From: Amia ocellicauda
Lineage: Eukaryota; Chordata; Actinopteri; Amiiformes; Amiidae
Length of the DNA: 64,000 nucleotides
Direction of reading: 5' to 3'
Assembly (NCBI RefSeq): GCF_036373705.1
Contig: NW_027102663.1
Location: forward strand, 372,001 to 436,000
Under the pieces are notes generated by a model. It searched no databases. It was not told the DNA's origin and saw only the letters and a program-made list of their open reading frames with translations. The position numbers and the translations under genes are program-made. Positions 55,096 to 64,000 of this stretch are shown here, piece after piece (position 1 is the first letter of the stretch; every line of letters starts with the position of its first letter).

Positions 55096-55767
55096 ATGGA
55101 TATTAGCGGTGGTTTTGATAACAGACTTCAACACCCTTTCTCCTGTATTATAGCCGGTCCCTCCAATTCGGGGAAGAGCTATCTTATAAAGAACATCATA
55201 GAAGATGTGGACGCAACCGTGTCCCAAGCTCTTGACAACATAGTGTGGTGTTACTCTTGCTGGCAACCTCTCTACGATGATTTGGCTTCGAAAAAAAATA
55301 ATCTGAAATTTGTGCAAGGTCTCCCCGCCTCGTTGTGTGACGATGACTTGTTCCCGCCCGGTCAAACTAATCTAGTGATCCTTGATGACCTGATGGAGCA
55401 GGCCGGTGACAACAGTGAAGTGGAAAAAGCTTTCACAAAGTACACTCATCATAGGAATTTAAGTATTATTTATTTAGTTCAAAATCTATTTTTTCAAGGT
55501 AAAAAAAGCCGCACTATTAATTTAAATGCCAATGATATAATTCTTTTTAAAAACCCCAGAGATAAACTACAGGTCACCGTCGTGGCTCGTCAAATGTACC
55601 CTAACCAGACCAAGTTCTTTTTGGAGGCATTTGAGGATGCCACCAAAAAACCCTACGGGTACTTGATTGCGGACTTAAAAGCACAAACCCCAGAAGACTT
55701 TCGCCTCAGAACAGGTTTGTGCCCGCCCGATTGGCCGGCAGTGTATGTGCTAAAGAAAAGGAAATAA
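55096..55767 (+). CDS. A32/FtsK-like genome-packaging ATPase (copy D)
   Basis: This open frame of 223 residues starts at ATG (MDISGGFDNRLQHPFSCIIAG). Walker A is AGPSNSGKSY near residues 20-29, and Walker B is LVILDDLM near 93-100. A later LSIIYLVQNLFFQ segment fits the sensor strand of FtsK/HerA-type motors. Proteins of this family pump viral DNA into preformed capsids; poxvirus A32 and Polinton ATPases are relatives. The length is normal for Polintons. It is closely spaced with the 111- and 247-residue genes downstream, 6 and 2 bases apart. Confidence 0.88.
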   Translation: MDISGGFDNRLQHPFSCIIAGPSNSGKSYLIKNIIEDVDATVSQALDNIVWCYSCWQPLYDDLASKKNNLKFVQGLPASLCDDDLFPPGQTNLVILDDLMEQAGDNSEVEKAFTKYTHHRNLSIIYLVQNLFFQGKKSRTINLNANDIILFKNPRDKLQVTVVARQMYPNQTKFFLEAFEDATKKPYGYLIADLKAQTPEDFRLRTGLCPPDWPAVYVLKKRK

Positions 55768-55773
55768 ATAAGA

Positions 55774-56109
55774 ATGTCTGTTCGGATTAAAAGAAATCTG
55801 CCGCTTTTGCAAATGTTATTTGAGGGGAGCCCGCGCCATAGGAAAGCTGTGCTGGCAGGGGCCCCCTCGGATTTGATCGAGACCCTGTGTGAAATAGCTT
55901 TTAACATCTTACGCGGTAATATACCCCTAACCCCTTCTCAACATTCTAAACTCAAAAAACAAAAAGCGGTTATCAAGATCATCGCTAATAAGAAGTATTC
56001 TATTAAAAGAAAAAGAAAGAAGATTAATCAAACCGGGGGTTTTATAGTACCGCTGTTGAGCATAGCCGTGCCTTTCCTAACCAGTCTTCTAGCTTCCAGA
56101 GTGGGTTAA
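55774..56109 (+). CDS. Small basic Polinton protein, 111 residues (copy D)
   Basis: An open frame like that of copy B, with a Lys/Arg-rich centre and GGFIVPLLSIAVPFL end. Confidence 0.65.
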   Translation: MSVRIKRNLPLLQMLFEGSPRHRKAVLAGAPSDLIETLCEIAFNILRGNIPLTPSQHSKLKKQKAVIKIIANKKYSIKRKRKKINQTGGFIVPLLSIAVPFLTSLLASRVG

Positions 56110-56111
56110 TA

Positions 56112-56855
56112 ATGGAATATCCTCAGAAAATGTTTTTGATCCCTCAGGAGCAGCTTGAGAAACTGAGAAAAAATGTTTTCGGGCCAGAGCCCATTAGACA
56201 AACGGCCGAAAACAACCTGAACTCTGAAATGAAAGCTATACAGGCCAGGGCCGATTTAAATCAGTATTCCAAAGCCCAGTTGTATACCAACACTTTACAG
56301 CGCTACCTCCGTCTGGTTAGACAGGGTGAAAAAGATCAAAACATTTTAACTTTAACCATGGCCTCTCAAGAAAATGGTTCTGGGGCTGATGCGGGAGGTA
56401 CGGTTGATAAAGATGTTGCGGTGACCGAACCTGTTGAGAGTTCAGAGGGAGGTGTTGTAACGGATGTTTTGAGAAACATGCCGGCCAGAAGCAAAAGACA
56501 TGCAGAATATATCCTGCACAAAATGGTTCAGAAACCGCGGGTAACGGCTTGGAATGAACAGGGTGAATTTGTTTTTAAAGGACAACTGATCAAAGGTTCA
56601 CACATGTTTGATTTGTTGAAGAGTGTCACTAGCACTAATAAGGTACCCGATAGTCGCCGACCTGTAGGCTGGAATGCTTTCCTACAGGCGATGGCCTGTC
56701 TGAACATGCCCCAATCCACAGTTCCTAACCAGGAAACGCGACAAAAAATCCGTCTGTGTAAAGAGGTGGAGCCTGATCTGACTCCGATATCTCATTACTC
56801 TGACCGTGCTGAGCGACCATCCTCAGGATCTATCCATCGTTGGGAAGCTTTTTAA
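56112..56855 (+). CDS. Conserved 247-residue Polinton protein (copy D)
   Basis: The frame is open over its full length with the KMFLIPQEQLEKLRK opening, as in copy B. Confidence 0.65.
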   Translation: MEYPQKMFLIPQEQLEKLRKNVFGPEPIRQTAENNLNSEMKAIQARADLNQYSKAQLYTNTLQRYLRLVRQGEKDQNILTLTMASQENGSGADAGGTVDKDVAVTEPVESSEGGVVTDVLRNMPARSKRHAEYILHKMVQKPRVTAWNEQGEFVFKGQLIKGSHMFDLLKSVTSTNKVPDSRRPVGWNAFLQAMACLNMPQSTVPNQETRQKIRLCKEVEPDLTPISHYSDRAERPSSGSIHRWEAF

Positions 56856-57035
56856 TCTCATGTTTTTATTTGTCTCCCCTGTAAATAATGACCCGACAAA
56901 CAATTTTTTTTTTTATTTATTTATTTTTCAAATGTTGTACATTTATTTATAACATAACCCCTGCTTTGTATAAGAATTGTATTGAATAAAAACAAAAACT
57001 AATGATTCAAAGGCTGTTTTCATTATTTTTTCACC
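56856..57035. terminator. Convergent polyadenylation region (copy D)
   Basis: The plus-strand AATAAA is at 56985-56990 and the minus-strand signal (TTTATT) at 56942-56947, so the transcripts of the two rows overlap at their ends. Confidence 0.6.
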
Positions 57036-57608
57036 TTAACACGCATGACATCTTTTAAAATCCTCACAAGAACACCCCATCTGTATACATGGCTGGCCAG
57101 GGTCGTAAGTCATTGTGTTATAAGGGGGGGTCCACAGTGTCCTGACAAACTCTGCCACTTTTTTATCATTTTGGCCTAAATCCTCACTGTACAAGGCCAT
57201 AATATCGGGGTATGACCTTCCATTAGATCTATGATATAAGAAAAACACACAGTGTTGACCACAAGTGAAGGTCTGAAGACTTTGTACTTGACGACCGCTG
57301 TAAATGGTTTCTTGACAGTTGTTGAGCAGAAAGTTATTGATCTTCCGAGGGAAAGGTCGGAAATCCGGGGGGTTTGCATAGGAATCAAAAAATTCACCAC
57401 GGTGGTCCTCCCTTAGATAAATAGCCAGCCAATGTTCTCCGGGCATGTTTTTAGGGTATGTGTTGATTATGTACATTGCAGGTAAATTCTTGATCTTAAA
57501 TTTAGGCAGCTGATCGCAGGCGTAGACTCCTTGAAACAGTTTCCGTGAGCCGGCCAGGGCATTCATGATGTGGTTGAGCTCTCTGGTGTTCATTTTAATA
57601 ATAATCAT
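57036..57608 (-). CDS. Adenain-like cysteine protease (copy D)
   Basis: An open frame of 190 residues with the HW, FFDSYAN and TCGQHC segments at the same positions as copy A. Confidence 0.85.
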   Translation of the reverse strand: MIIIKMNTRELNHIMNALAGSRKLFQGVYACDQLPKFKIKNLPAMYIINTYPKNMPGEHWLAIYLREDHRGEFFDSYANPPDFRPFPRKINNFLLNNCQETIYSGRQVQSLQTFTCGQHCVFFLYHRSNGRSYPDIMALYSEDLGQNDKKVAEFVRTLWTPPYNTMTYDPGQPCIQMGCSCEDFKRCHAC

Positions 57609-58903
57609 ACCGAACGTTTCTCCTCCGATTCACCTCAATAATGTTGTCAAACACAGCATACACGACCATATTTACAGTGCGTGGTAGAGGCTGCTTGAAA
57701 CGCATCTCCAAACGCATATTGCCCGTCTTCATCAGTGAAAAATGTTGTCCACACTCTTCGTCAGGGGTCAGGTTGAAACCGTACAAGGTGTAACCGCTGC
57801 AGTATTCCCGGCGATCGATCAGTAGAGTTTGATCCTTGAGATGGCGACCCGTGGCCAGTACTAGACTGTAATATTCACGAACCGCATTGCCGTTTTCAAA
57901 GTCAGCTTGAAAAGGTCTGGATGGAACCTGCACACCATCGACGTACAACGCTATAAATTCCGCATTATAATCTTTAAAGTTAAAGGGGTTCTTGTTGTAA
58001 ACCCCGGTAAATGCATCATTATCCACGAGGCCTATAATAACCTGTTTTGGGAGCTGTCCTAGAAACAGATTCTCCTGGTCCATCACCCGTGTCCCTGCGG
58101 GGATTCTGTGGACTTTCATATAGACTCTTTCGATCGGGTACTCGGCGTTTGCCGTCATTAACGCCTGCGCGTGTCCTAGTTTAACCGCCGGGGAGACGGA
58201 CACTTTTTTCACAAACAGCGAGGCCGATAATATGGTCAGTTTATATTTTTCAGTATCAGGGGTCATCAGACAAAAAGCACTTTTACTACGGATCATTTTA
58301 ATTTTAATGTCTACCCCGTTGAGCATGAGTTTTTCTTGGAAAAATATGTCTGCATGGATATGCCCCATTAGCTCAAAGGTCCTCCCTTCTGTTGAAGAGG
58401 CCGTTCTTTTTTGCAAACCCTTATTGAGTCCCTCTGGATCCTTGTCGTCCATAGCTTCCGGGATGTCTTTGAAGAAAAGGCCGGGGCTGAACTGTTTGCT
58501 TAGGGTCTCCTCACTATAATTAAGGATACACTCCATCATGGCTCTATAGGGGTAAGTATTGCTGCTTTGACTAATGAGCCGATCTCCCAGGGTCACATCC
58601 ACCTGTGAAAACATGGTGGCCACCGGGTAATTGAAGACCCCAGCGTTGGCCGTCTTCTCGATTGCATCGCCATCCTCATCAGTCACTTTACAGTTCATTA
58701 AAATAAATGTGTTATTCAAATCAATATAATCCTCGCCATTGCCAGCTATAAAAAAACTCTTGAGGGGCCGTGTCTGAAATTGCAGAAAGAGGGGGAATCT
58801 CTACATATATGCTCTTATCTATACTCGTTTGAGTGTATGGAACTGTAAACAGATCCAGTTCTGATTTGACGCATTCTTCCGATAGACTGTGGACAAAAGA
58901 CAT
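57595..58903 (-). pseudogene. Major capsid protein region (copy D)
   Basis: The same start and stop as copy A are present. It is broken in this copy. Confidence 0.82.
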
Positions 58904-59395
58904 GTTTAAAAGATGTATCCTGAGGCTCTATTTTTCTTTCTTTGAGACTTTCTTTTTGCAGGTTTTTTCTTGTGCTGCTTCCTTCTCCGAGTGTTTCCAC
59001 GATATGTTGGAGAATGAGAGATTCTTCGTTTTTTGTTAGCCACGGATCTTCGTCGCCCCCTGGTGGACACATGCTGATTCTTCTTTTACCCCCCTCCTCG
59101 CCATTACCATGAGACCCGAACCCTCCTGATGCTCATGGCTAGCTGCCCGGTTCATAACATTGGTGAACACGTCACTAACAATATTTTTAGCCGCTGATTT
59201 CAAGTGGGGTCTGGCTATAGCAAAGCCTCTCTTAAGCAGGGGTACGGCCATTCTAAAGAGACCACGAAAGAGTCCTCCTAGACCGGCGCCATACATTGTG
59301 GGGGCTCCTACAATACCGGGCAAGCCGTTCCCGTCTTGCATCTTGTAATAATCCACATAGGCGCTAGGATCTACATAACCCCTCGAGGTAGCCAT
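58815..59395 (-). pseudogene. pVI-like minor virion protein region (copy D)
   Basis: It starts at ATG MATSRGYVDPSAYVDYYKMQ, then GLPGIVGAPTMYGAGLGG and the amphipathic core. The N-terminal part reads most clearly in this copy, although the region is not whole. Confidence 0.6.
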
Positions 59396-59396
59396 T

Positions 59397-60125
59397 TTAA
59401 TAATGTACACACTGTTTCAGGGGTCTAAAATGTAGTTTGACATTAACTTTACCGAAGCGGAAGGGTACGTTGATATTCTGATCCGATTTTACTTCGATCG
59501 TGATGTTGTCAAAGTGGATCTTTGAGACTGCTACGTAGTGTGGTTTGTCATAAGTAATTGTGACCATGTCATTGCTTTTACCTTTAATAAGTACATTTCT
59601 CAAAAGGGGGACATAACTATCCCCAACCCTCTGGTGGGTTATGATATCCGTATACACATAAAGAGTGTAAAAGCCGCCCCACCACTTCTGAGAACCTGCT
59701 CTCTGTGTCAGAATAGAACCCTAATATACGCCCCAGTTGGCCGCTGGTTTGAATGCTAATACCTGGTTTTGACACCTTGTACACTCTGTTTTTAATAGGG
59801 TTGTAATATAGCTTGATGTTGGGGGTGCCTTCTGAGAACTGTTTATGAATCTCATCTAATATTTTATCCACATTGTCATAATAACCTCCTTGTATCGTGA
59901 ATGTCCATTGATTTTAACATCATCAAAAATGGCGAAGGTGGCATCCTTATCTTGTAAAACAGCCCAAGTGTAAGGATACTGTATTTCCGCCAACCCCACT
60001 TCCCACGACCCCCTTAGATCTATAGATTTTCCAAATTGTACCGTGTAACTGGATATTTCATTTTTAGGGTATATATCGAGAGAGGCGTTACTGGGTAGAG
60101 TCACGTAGAAGCCTCCTGATTCCAT
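59397..60125 (-). pseudogene. Penton / minor capsid protein region (copy D)
   Basis: It opens with MESGGFYVTLPSNAS and closes with VKLHFRPL. It is broken in this copy. Confidence 0.72.
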
Positions 60126-60171
60126 CTTGAGTACCGAAAGTAATGCCCCCATCACACCCGCGGGCACGTTG

Positions 60172-61263
60172 TTATAAGGATTGAATATCGCAAACCTGTT
60201 GTTCCGGGACCCAACTATTGAACTTTTCAGGCCGTCCAAGCCATTTCACCAACACATATTTTTTCCGGTTCTGGGTTTTTTCAGCTAATATCTTTTCAAC
60301 TCTGTATACACTGTCTTTACCCACAATCATTTTTTGTAACTCGGCTTCGTAAAACGTTCCTTCTATATCCTCCCCGTCATAGTCTTTTAACCGGTACACG
60401 GGGGGGTCTCTAGCCAACTGTTCGGTAACTGTAAAATATTCGTCAGAAAATGTTTGTTCATAACCTTTGGCAAAAGTACTCCATAGCTTTGAAACGCGAA
60501 CCACATCACCGATGTTGAACTTATAAGTAGTTTTTCCCTTCTTAATAAACGGTCCGTATAATTCTATATAGACCTTAAAAGAATTACTTTGATCAACATC
60601 TATAGGCTTCATTTTAATACTGGTGTGATACCCTTGGTTGTAAGCATCGATAAAATCCTGAACTTTATCAAAATACTTGAACGTGTTGACCGCTGTAAAA
60701 TATCTCCAGATTTTGGTCTTTATGGTGCGGTTAAACCTCTCCACTACCGATGCCTTAAGCTCATTACCGGTGGTGAAATGATATATTTTGTGTCTCTTCA
60801 GTAGATTCTGAAATTCTCTGTTGAGAAACTCTTTTCCTTTATCAGTCTGCAGTTTTTTAGGACATCGACCCTGGGACAATATATCCTCAAAGGCCCTTGT
60901 CACCGCCCGACCTGTTTTATTATGTAGAATGCGAGCCCAGGCATATTTTGATAACACATCGATACACATCAACATCAATTTGTGACCATTATTATGTTTT
61001 GATAAATTTGACATATCGACTAGATCCATTTGCCATTGTGAGTCTATGTCAGTTGCATATACGCGGTTTCTTTTAAAGTTAATCCTGAGAGGTTTATGTA
61101 AGGTATAGGCGTCTTGTTCCCGTAACCATTCTGAAACAACCACATCATTAACCTTCACTCCGGCCTCAGCGAATCCTCTTTGAAAACCCTTCTTACCCGC
61201 CAAACCCCCAATCTTGGCTGGGTTGTAGTATAGTTCCTGCATTTGGGGAGCTTGCCGAGTCAT
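60172..61263 (-). CDS. Retrovirus-type integrase with chromodomain (copy D)
   Basis: The open frame of 363 residues runs from the ATG of MTRQAPQMQELYYNPAKIGG; the frame is open a little further upstream from a GTG. The rve (RNase H-like) core shows the three acidic residues: Asp in ATDIDSQWQMDLVDMS, Asp in LQTDKGKEFLN, and Glu in SVVERFNRTIKTK. A basic, SH3-like stretch follows (KFNIGDVVRVSK), then a C-terminal chromodomain (YRVEKILAEKTQNRKKYVLVKWLG...FNSWVPEQQV), which can guide insertion by binding histone marks. The enzyme joins element ends to host DNA and makes the 6-bp duplication. Order N-terminal domain, rve core, chromodomain is usual for Polintons. It is the only copy with the whole frame open. 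Confidence 0.92.
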   Translation of the reverse strand: MTRQAPQMQELYYNPAKIGGLAGKKGFQRGFAEAGVKVNDVVVSEWLREQDAYTLHKPLRINFKRNRVYATDIDSQWQMDLVDMSNLSKHNNGHKLMLMCIDVLSKYAWARILHNKTGRAVTRAFEDILSQGRCPKKLQTDKGKEFLNREFQNLLKRHKIYHFTTGNELKASVVERFNRTIKTKIWRYFTAVNTFKYFDKVQDFIDAYNQGYHTSIKMKPIDVDQSNSFKVYIELYGPFIKKGKTTYKFNIGDVVRVSKLWSTFAKGYEQTFSDEYFTVTEQLARDPPVYRLKDYDGEDIEGTFYEAELQKMIVGKDSVYRVEKILAEKTQNRKKYVLVKWLGRPEKFNSWVPEQQVCDIQSL

Positions 61264-61318
61264 TCTGTCAAATAACCACACAGACCCACACTATGCGCAA
61301 AGTTTTTATACAAGGTTT

Positions 61319-61324
61319 TTTATT
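61319..61324 (-). terminator. Polyadenylation signal for the minus-strand early block (copy D)
   Basis: TTTATT (AATAAA on the minus strand) lies between the Bcl-2-like region and the integrase. Confidence 0.5.
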
Positions 61325-61435
61325 CAACTTCAGGAGAGCAGATACCCCTTTTTACACATTTGAGAAAAGTATAACATACACAACAATTTTTTCTACGGTC
61401 CAGACAAAAAGAAATCAGATGATTGGTTACTTGAT

Positions 61436-61833
61436 CTATATCAACAAATATACCTGTTTCTTTATCTTGTAGGCACACACCTCAGTTACATATGTAAATA
61501 AAACAACAATATGACCTATTTTAAAAGTAAACAGAGGTGTATTAAACATGCTCAGCAAAAGGTCATACAGATGTTGATGAAATGGCCTAATATCATTCTT
61601 GGCCCCCTTGAGCGCTTCATCCCAGTGTTCGTACCCTCCGGTCTTTGTTACAGCAGCCATTCACTTTTCCAGGTTTGAAAGTTGATCCTCATCGATGGTT
61701 AAATCTGTAGAGAAAAGGCTCGCTATGGCTACTTTTCTGTCAAGCACATGGTGTAATAGCGCTCTCAGGTTAGCTGCATGGTTAGCTGTTGATGACAGAA
61801 CCAGTTGCAGAAGCAGTCCAGAACATTCCCCAT
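61436..61833 (-). pseudogene. Bcl-2-like protein region (copy D)
   Basis: The BH1-like TFKIGHIVVLFTYVTEVC block is present. It is broken in this copy. Confidence 0.5.
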
Positions 61834-61845
61834 GTTCAAAGTCCC

Positions 61846-62694
61846 TTAGTTCAGGTCAGAGTCTGAATCAGTGGCGTAGATGTCGAATTCTTCGTCGCTG
61901 CCCCCAGCTTTAACTTCTTTACGGAAGAAATAAGCTTTTAGCTTGCCAGCGGTTTTTCTACTCAGCTCATCCAGGTCATTGAGCAGCTGCCCAAGTTTCT
62001 CTGTTATAAACGGCTCCTTTTTCAGCTCCAGCAAAATCTCATCTATGATTTTCTGGACTTGTCCCGCAGTGACATGTATGTGGGAGTAAGACAGCGCCTT
62101 GATTAGTGCCGGTTTCAGCCACGGTTTGTTCAGTCTTCTGTAAAACACGTTGAAATAGAACAGGAAATAGTAACGGTCTGGTTCAAACAAACAACTGTGT
62201 CTCAACTGACTGGGGTGATTCACTTCACACCCCCGACAGACTTCTTTCAGAGCTCGGTCGATGAGAGCACTCAGAATATACACCAGGGTGCTTTTAACTA
62301 CTCTGCTTACTTGGTCACATACCCCGGGCATAAATCCTGCGTATTCATCACGCCCCCGGGACAGTCCGATGCTCATTGGGTCGCCTGGTGGTTTGTGGGG
62401 TGTTTCTACATCCATTGGACTGACCCCCTCCTGAGACGCACAGACGGTAGACAGTTCGGCAAAATCGAGGCCCTCCATGAGCTCCAGAGGCTGGGGATCC
62501 CCGAGACTCATTTGGACATCTATCGCACCGCATGTTGTTTCGTCCTGAGGGACCGGGGTCTGAGGTCTTGGAGGGTAACCGCAGTCAGAGGGTTCCGGAG
62601 TATATACAAAATCTGGGGAATAGAACCAGGGGTGATCCCGGGTTTGATGAGGCCTGTAGAGCCTGTCGACGTCCGCAGCTTTCGGGTAAGACAT
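61846..62694 (-). CDS. Unrecognised 282-residue protein with Cys/His cluster (copy D)
   Basis: The open frame is of full length, with the Cys/His cluster unchanged. This gene is open in all four copies, the only one besides small frames for which that holds. Confidence 0.7.
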   Translation of the reverse strand: MSYPKAADVDRLYRPHQTRDHPWFYSPDFVYTPEPSDCGYPPRPQTPVPQDETTCGAIDVQMSLGDPQPLELMEGLDFAELSTVCASQEGVSPMDVETPHKPPGDPMSIGLSRGRDEYAGFMPGVCDQVSRVVKSTLVYILSALIDRALKEVCRGCEVNHPSQLRHSCLFEPDRYYFLFYFNVFYRRLNKPWLKPALIKALSYSHIHVTAGQVQKIIDEILLELKKEPFITEKLGQLLNDLDELSRKTAGKLKAYFFRKEVKAGGSDEEFDIYATDSDSDLN

Positions 62695-62772
62695 TCTCTT
62701 TAATTTTAAACCATGAATGAATTGTTGCGCCTTTTATCCTATCTCTTCACTACGTCACGACACACCGCCCTC

Positions 62773-63305
62773 TTAGAAGAGAGTAGCCCCTGAGCCGTCA
62801 GACGGCGTCAAACATAATTTCAGTAACCTGTTTTTCTGGATCCTCCACACCCCCTTCAATAGGGTTTGTAATCAGGGTACTGCTAAACAAAACCTTACGA
62901 TCTGTAGTTAGAGATAGACTCTTCACCACTCTACCATAGTTCTGCAAGCTTTCCCATTCACCACCTTTCAAAACCCTGAGTCGGAGACTCCATTTTGCAT
63001 TCTCTTGGACCCTCTTGCAAGCCTTCTAGAGTCTTATCCACAAGCCCCAGATCTCTCCAGGCCATCACCTTCAACCAGTCCTCATAAGAGTATTCAATTA
63101 CCGTCTCAAAAGATTCCAACGTACCCTCCTTCTCTCCCAAAGCAAAAAGCTCCACTCCAACATAGCTGGGATCCCTTTTAAAGCGGTAACCCCGTCGAGC
63201 CCCCCAGAACAACACCCAGGAGCGTTCAATCTTTAAATTGGTGAGTACAGGAACCCTTGCCCGGGATTGTTTCTTGCGGGGTTTCATGTTGATGTCGCTG
63301 GACAT
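62773..63305 (-). pseudogene. Unrecognised early-type protein region (copy D)
   Basis: It starts at MSSDINMKPRKKQSRAR as in C. It is not whole in this copy. Confidence 0.5.
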
Positions 63306-63371
63306 GTTGAAGAAGCGGGATGTTTCTGATGCTGAGAATTAAAGAGGTATTGCCTAAAAGCAGCGCGGGTT

Positions 63372-63380
63372 CTTAAATAG
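63372..63380 (-). promoter_or_regulatory. TATA-like box of the early-type gene (copy D)
   Basis: CTATTTAAG on the minus strand, about 70 bases upstream of the early gene ATG. Confidence 0.5.
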
Positions 63381-63423
63381 AGAGGAGAGTTTCGGGGCAT
63401 TACCTTCAGAGGGGTGGGGGTAT

Positions 63424-63608
63424 TTATGGGTGGCCTTGTTGTTCAGGGTTTTATGGGTGTACACTTTCTGACGGATATGACGTAGGAATAATTAAGGAAA
63501 TAACTCTACCTAAAATCACGCCCCCCAATTACGACGTAGGAATATTAATAAGCTTAGGGCATACATCATAACAAAATAGGCCGCGCCCAAAAAACCCTAC
63601 TATCTACT
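63424..63608. repeat. Right inverted terminal repeat of copy D
   Basis: It is the partner of 47384-47568, with the same length and about six differences by eye. Confidence 0.92.
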
Positions 63609-63614
63609 CTTATG
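63609..63614. repeat. Target-site duplication, right side of element D
   Basis: CTTATG, matching 47378-47383. The same six bases follow the right ends of A (6539), B (25079) and C (43868). Confidence 0.9.
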
Positions 63615-63846
63615 TAGTTGAAGGCGCAGTATAGCTCTGATAGTCTGGTGGTGACGGAAGACCACCAGCCGTTTGAACAAGCCATTCAGCATCACCTTGT
63701 TGGGCTAAGTGCAGGCACTGTCAGAGCGCAGGGCGACCTGCCTTTGAAAGAGTTTCCTAAGTGTCCCGAAATCGGTGCACTGAGAGCGTCCGTCCGTCGA
63801 CAGGTTGAAATTGTAAACGCGGGTGTAGCCACTTTTAATTAAAATC

Positions 63847-63907
63847 TGATGATGATGATGATGATGATGCTGTTCTTGCTGTTGTTCTTGTTGTTCTTGT
63901 TGTCGTC
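63847..63907. repeat. (TGA)n(TTC/TTG)n microsatellite
   Basis: A triplet run at the usual place in the first monomer of array 4. Confidence 0.9.
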
Positions 63908-64000
63908 GTGGTCGCTGTCATTATTATTGTTAAAGTAAAGCAGTAGATAGATTTGTTGCTACCGTAAGGTGTAGAAGGCACAATAGCTCTGTGATTGTCT

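Larger units (their letters stand above)
47384..63608. mobile_element. Polinton/adintovirus-like element copy D, both ends present
   Basis: This 16,225-bp element has 185-bp inverted terminal repeats (47384-47568 and 63424-63608) and is flanked by the 6-bp duplication CTTATG. Length, terminal repeats, target duplication and gene set (family B polymerase, rve integrase, packaging ATPase, adenain-type protease, double-jelly-roll capsid, penton) all fit a Polinton of the adintovirus kind. Complete in structure, it is nonetheless a fossil with about 8-10 breaks; integrase, protease and ATPase frames are open. The two terminal repeats differ at about six positions by eye, so the insertion is fairly young, perhaps a few million years old at most, a rough guess. 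Confidence 0.93.
63609..64000. repeat. Start of tRNA-Val tandem array 4
   Basis: The first monomer to the right of element D is a short one without tRNA. The next begins at about 63970 with the CAC-type opening (GCTCTGTGATTGTCT) and runs out of the window. Confidence 0.85.

Noticed and set aside
1-64000. Free viral genomes joined end to end
   Set aside because: Host tRNA arrays separate the copies, the 6-bp target duplication marks chromosomal insertion, and the copies are broken.
1-64000. LTR retrovirus, because of the integrase
   Set aside because: No reverse transcriptase, gag or LTR is seen. The polymerase is family B DNA polymerase and the ends are inverted repeats.
1-64000. Pure assembly artefact from repeating one unit
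   Set aside because: The copies differ by scattered substitutions, array lengths and left ends, so they are distinct sequences. Misordering or a wrong copy number remains possible.

Overview
The window looks like a stretch of animal, probably vertebrate and perhaps fish, nuclear DNA. It is built from two things: a cluster of tandemly repeated tRNA-Val genes, and four closely similar copies of one large Polinton (Maverick) / adintovirus-like element. The tRNA sequences match the vertebrate tRNA-Val pattern, some genes show intron-like signals, and both strands carry AATAAA signals. The host group is inferred, not proven.

Layout: element A (right part only, 1-6538); tRNA-Val array 1 (6539-9770); element B (9771-25078); array 2 (25079-28315); element C (28316-43867); array 3 (43868-47383); element D (47384-63608); start of array 4 (63609-64000). 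The elements all lie in the same orientation. D is the reference copy. It has 185-bp inverted terminal repeats at both ends and a 6-bp direct duplication, CTTATG, on each side, and the same site is found unoccupied in other array monomers. A, B and C end on the right at exactly the same base of the array as D. B and C begin on the left at the same internal point, without a left terminal repeat. The simplest reading is one insertion into a tRNA-Val array, followed by rearrangement of one end and tandem amplification of an element-plus-array unit of about 18.5 kb.

Each element has a convergent plan. The left half reads on the + strand: an apparently spliced leader gene ending in a Pro/Ser-rich exon, a 272-residue frame, a protein-primed family B DNA polymerase, an A32/FtsK-type packaging ATPase, and two small Polinton proteins. 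The right half reads on the - strand: adenain-type protease, double-jelly-roll major capsid protein, pVI-like protein, penton (minor capsid), retrovirus-type integrase with chromodomain, a Bcl-2-like protein, an unrecognised 282-residue protein with a Cys/His cluster, and an unrecognised early-type protein next to the right terminal repeat. The halves meet at overlapping polyadenylation signals. Replication, integration, capsid and packaging parts are all present, so the ancestor was virus-like. All four copies are now fossils: A about 5 breaks in the part seen, B and D about 8-10 each, C about 12. The copies are young: A and B are almost identical by eye and C and D differ only slightly more.

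The arrays hold 13 tRNA-Val genes or relics, mixing AAC and CAC anticodons, in monomers that also carry a hairpin and a (TGA)n(TTG)n microsatellite. All identities here come from reading motifs; no database search was run.
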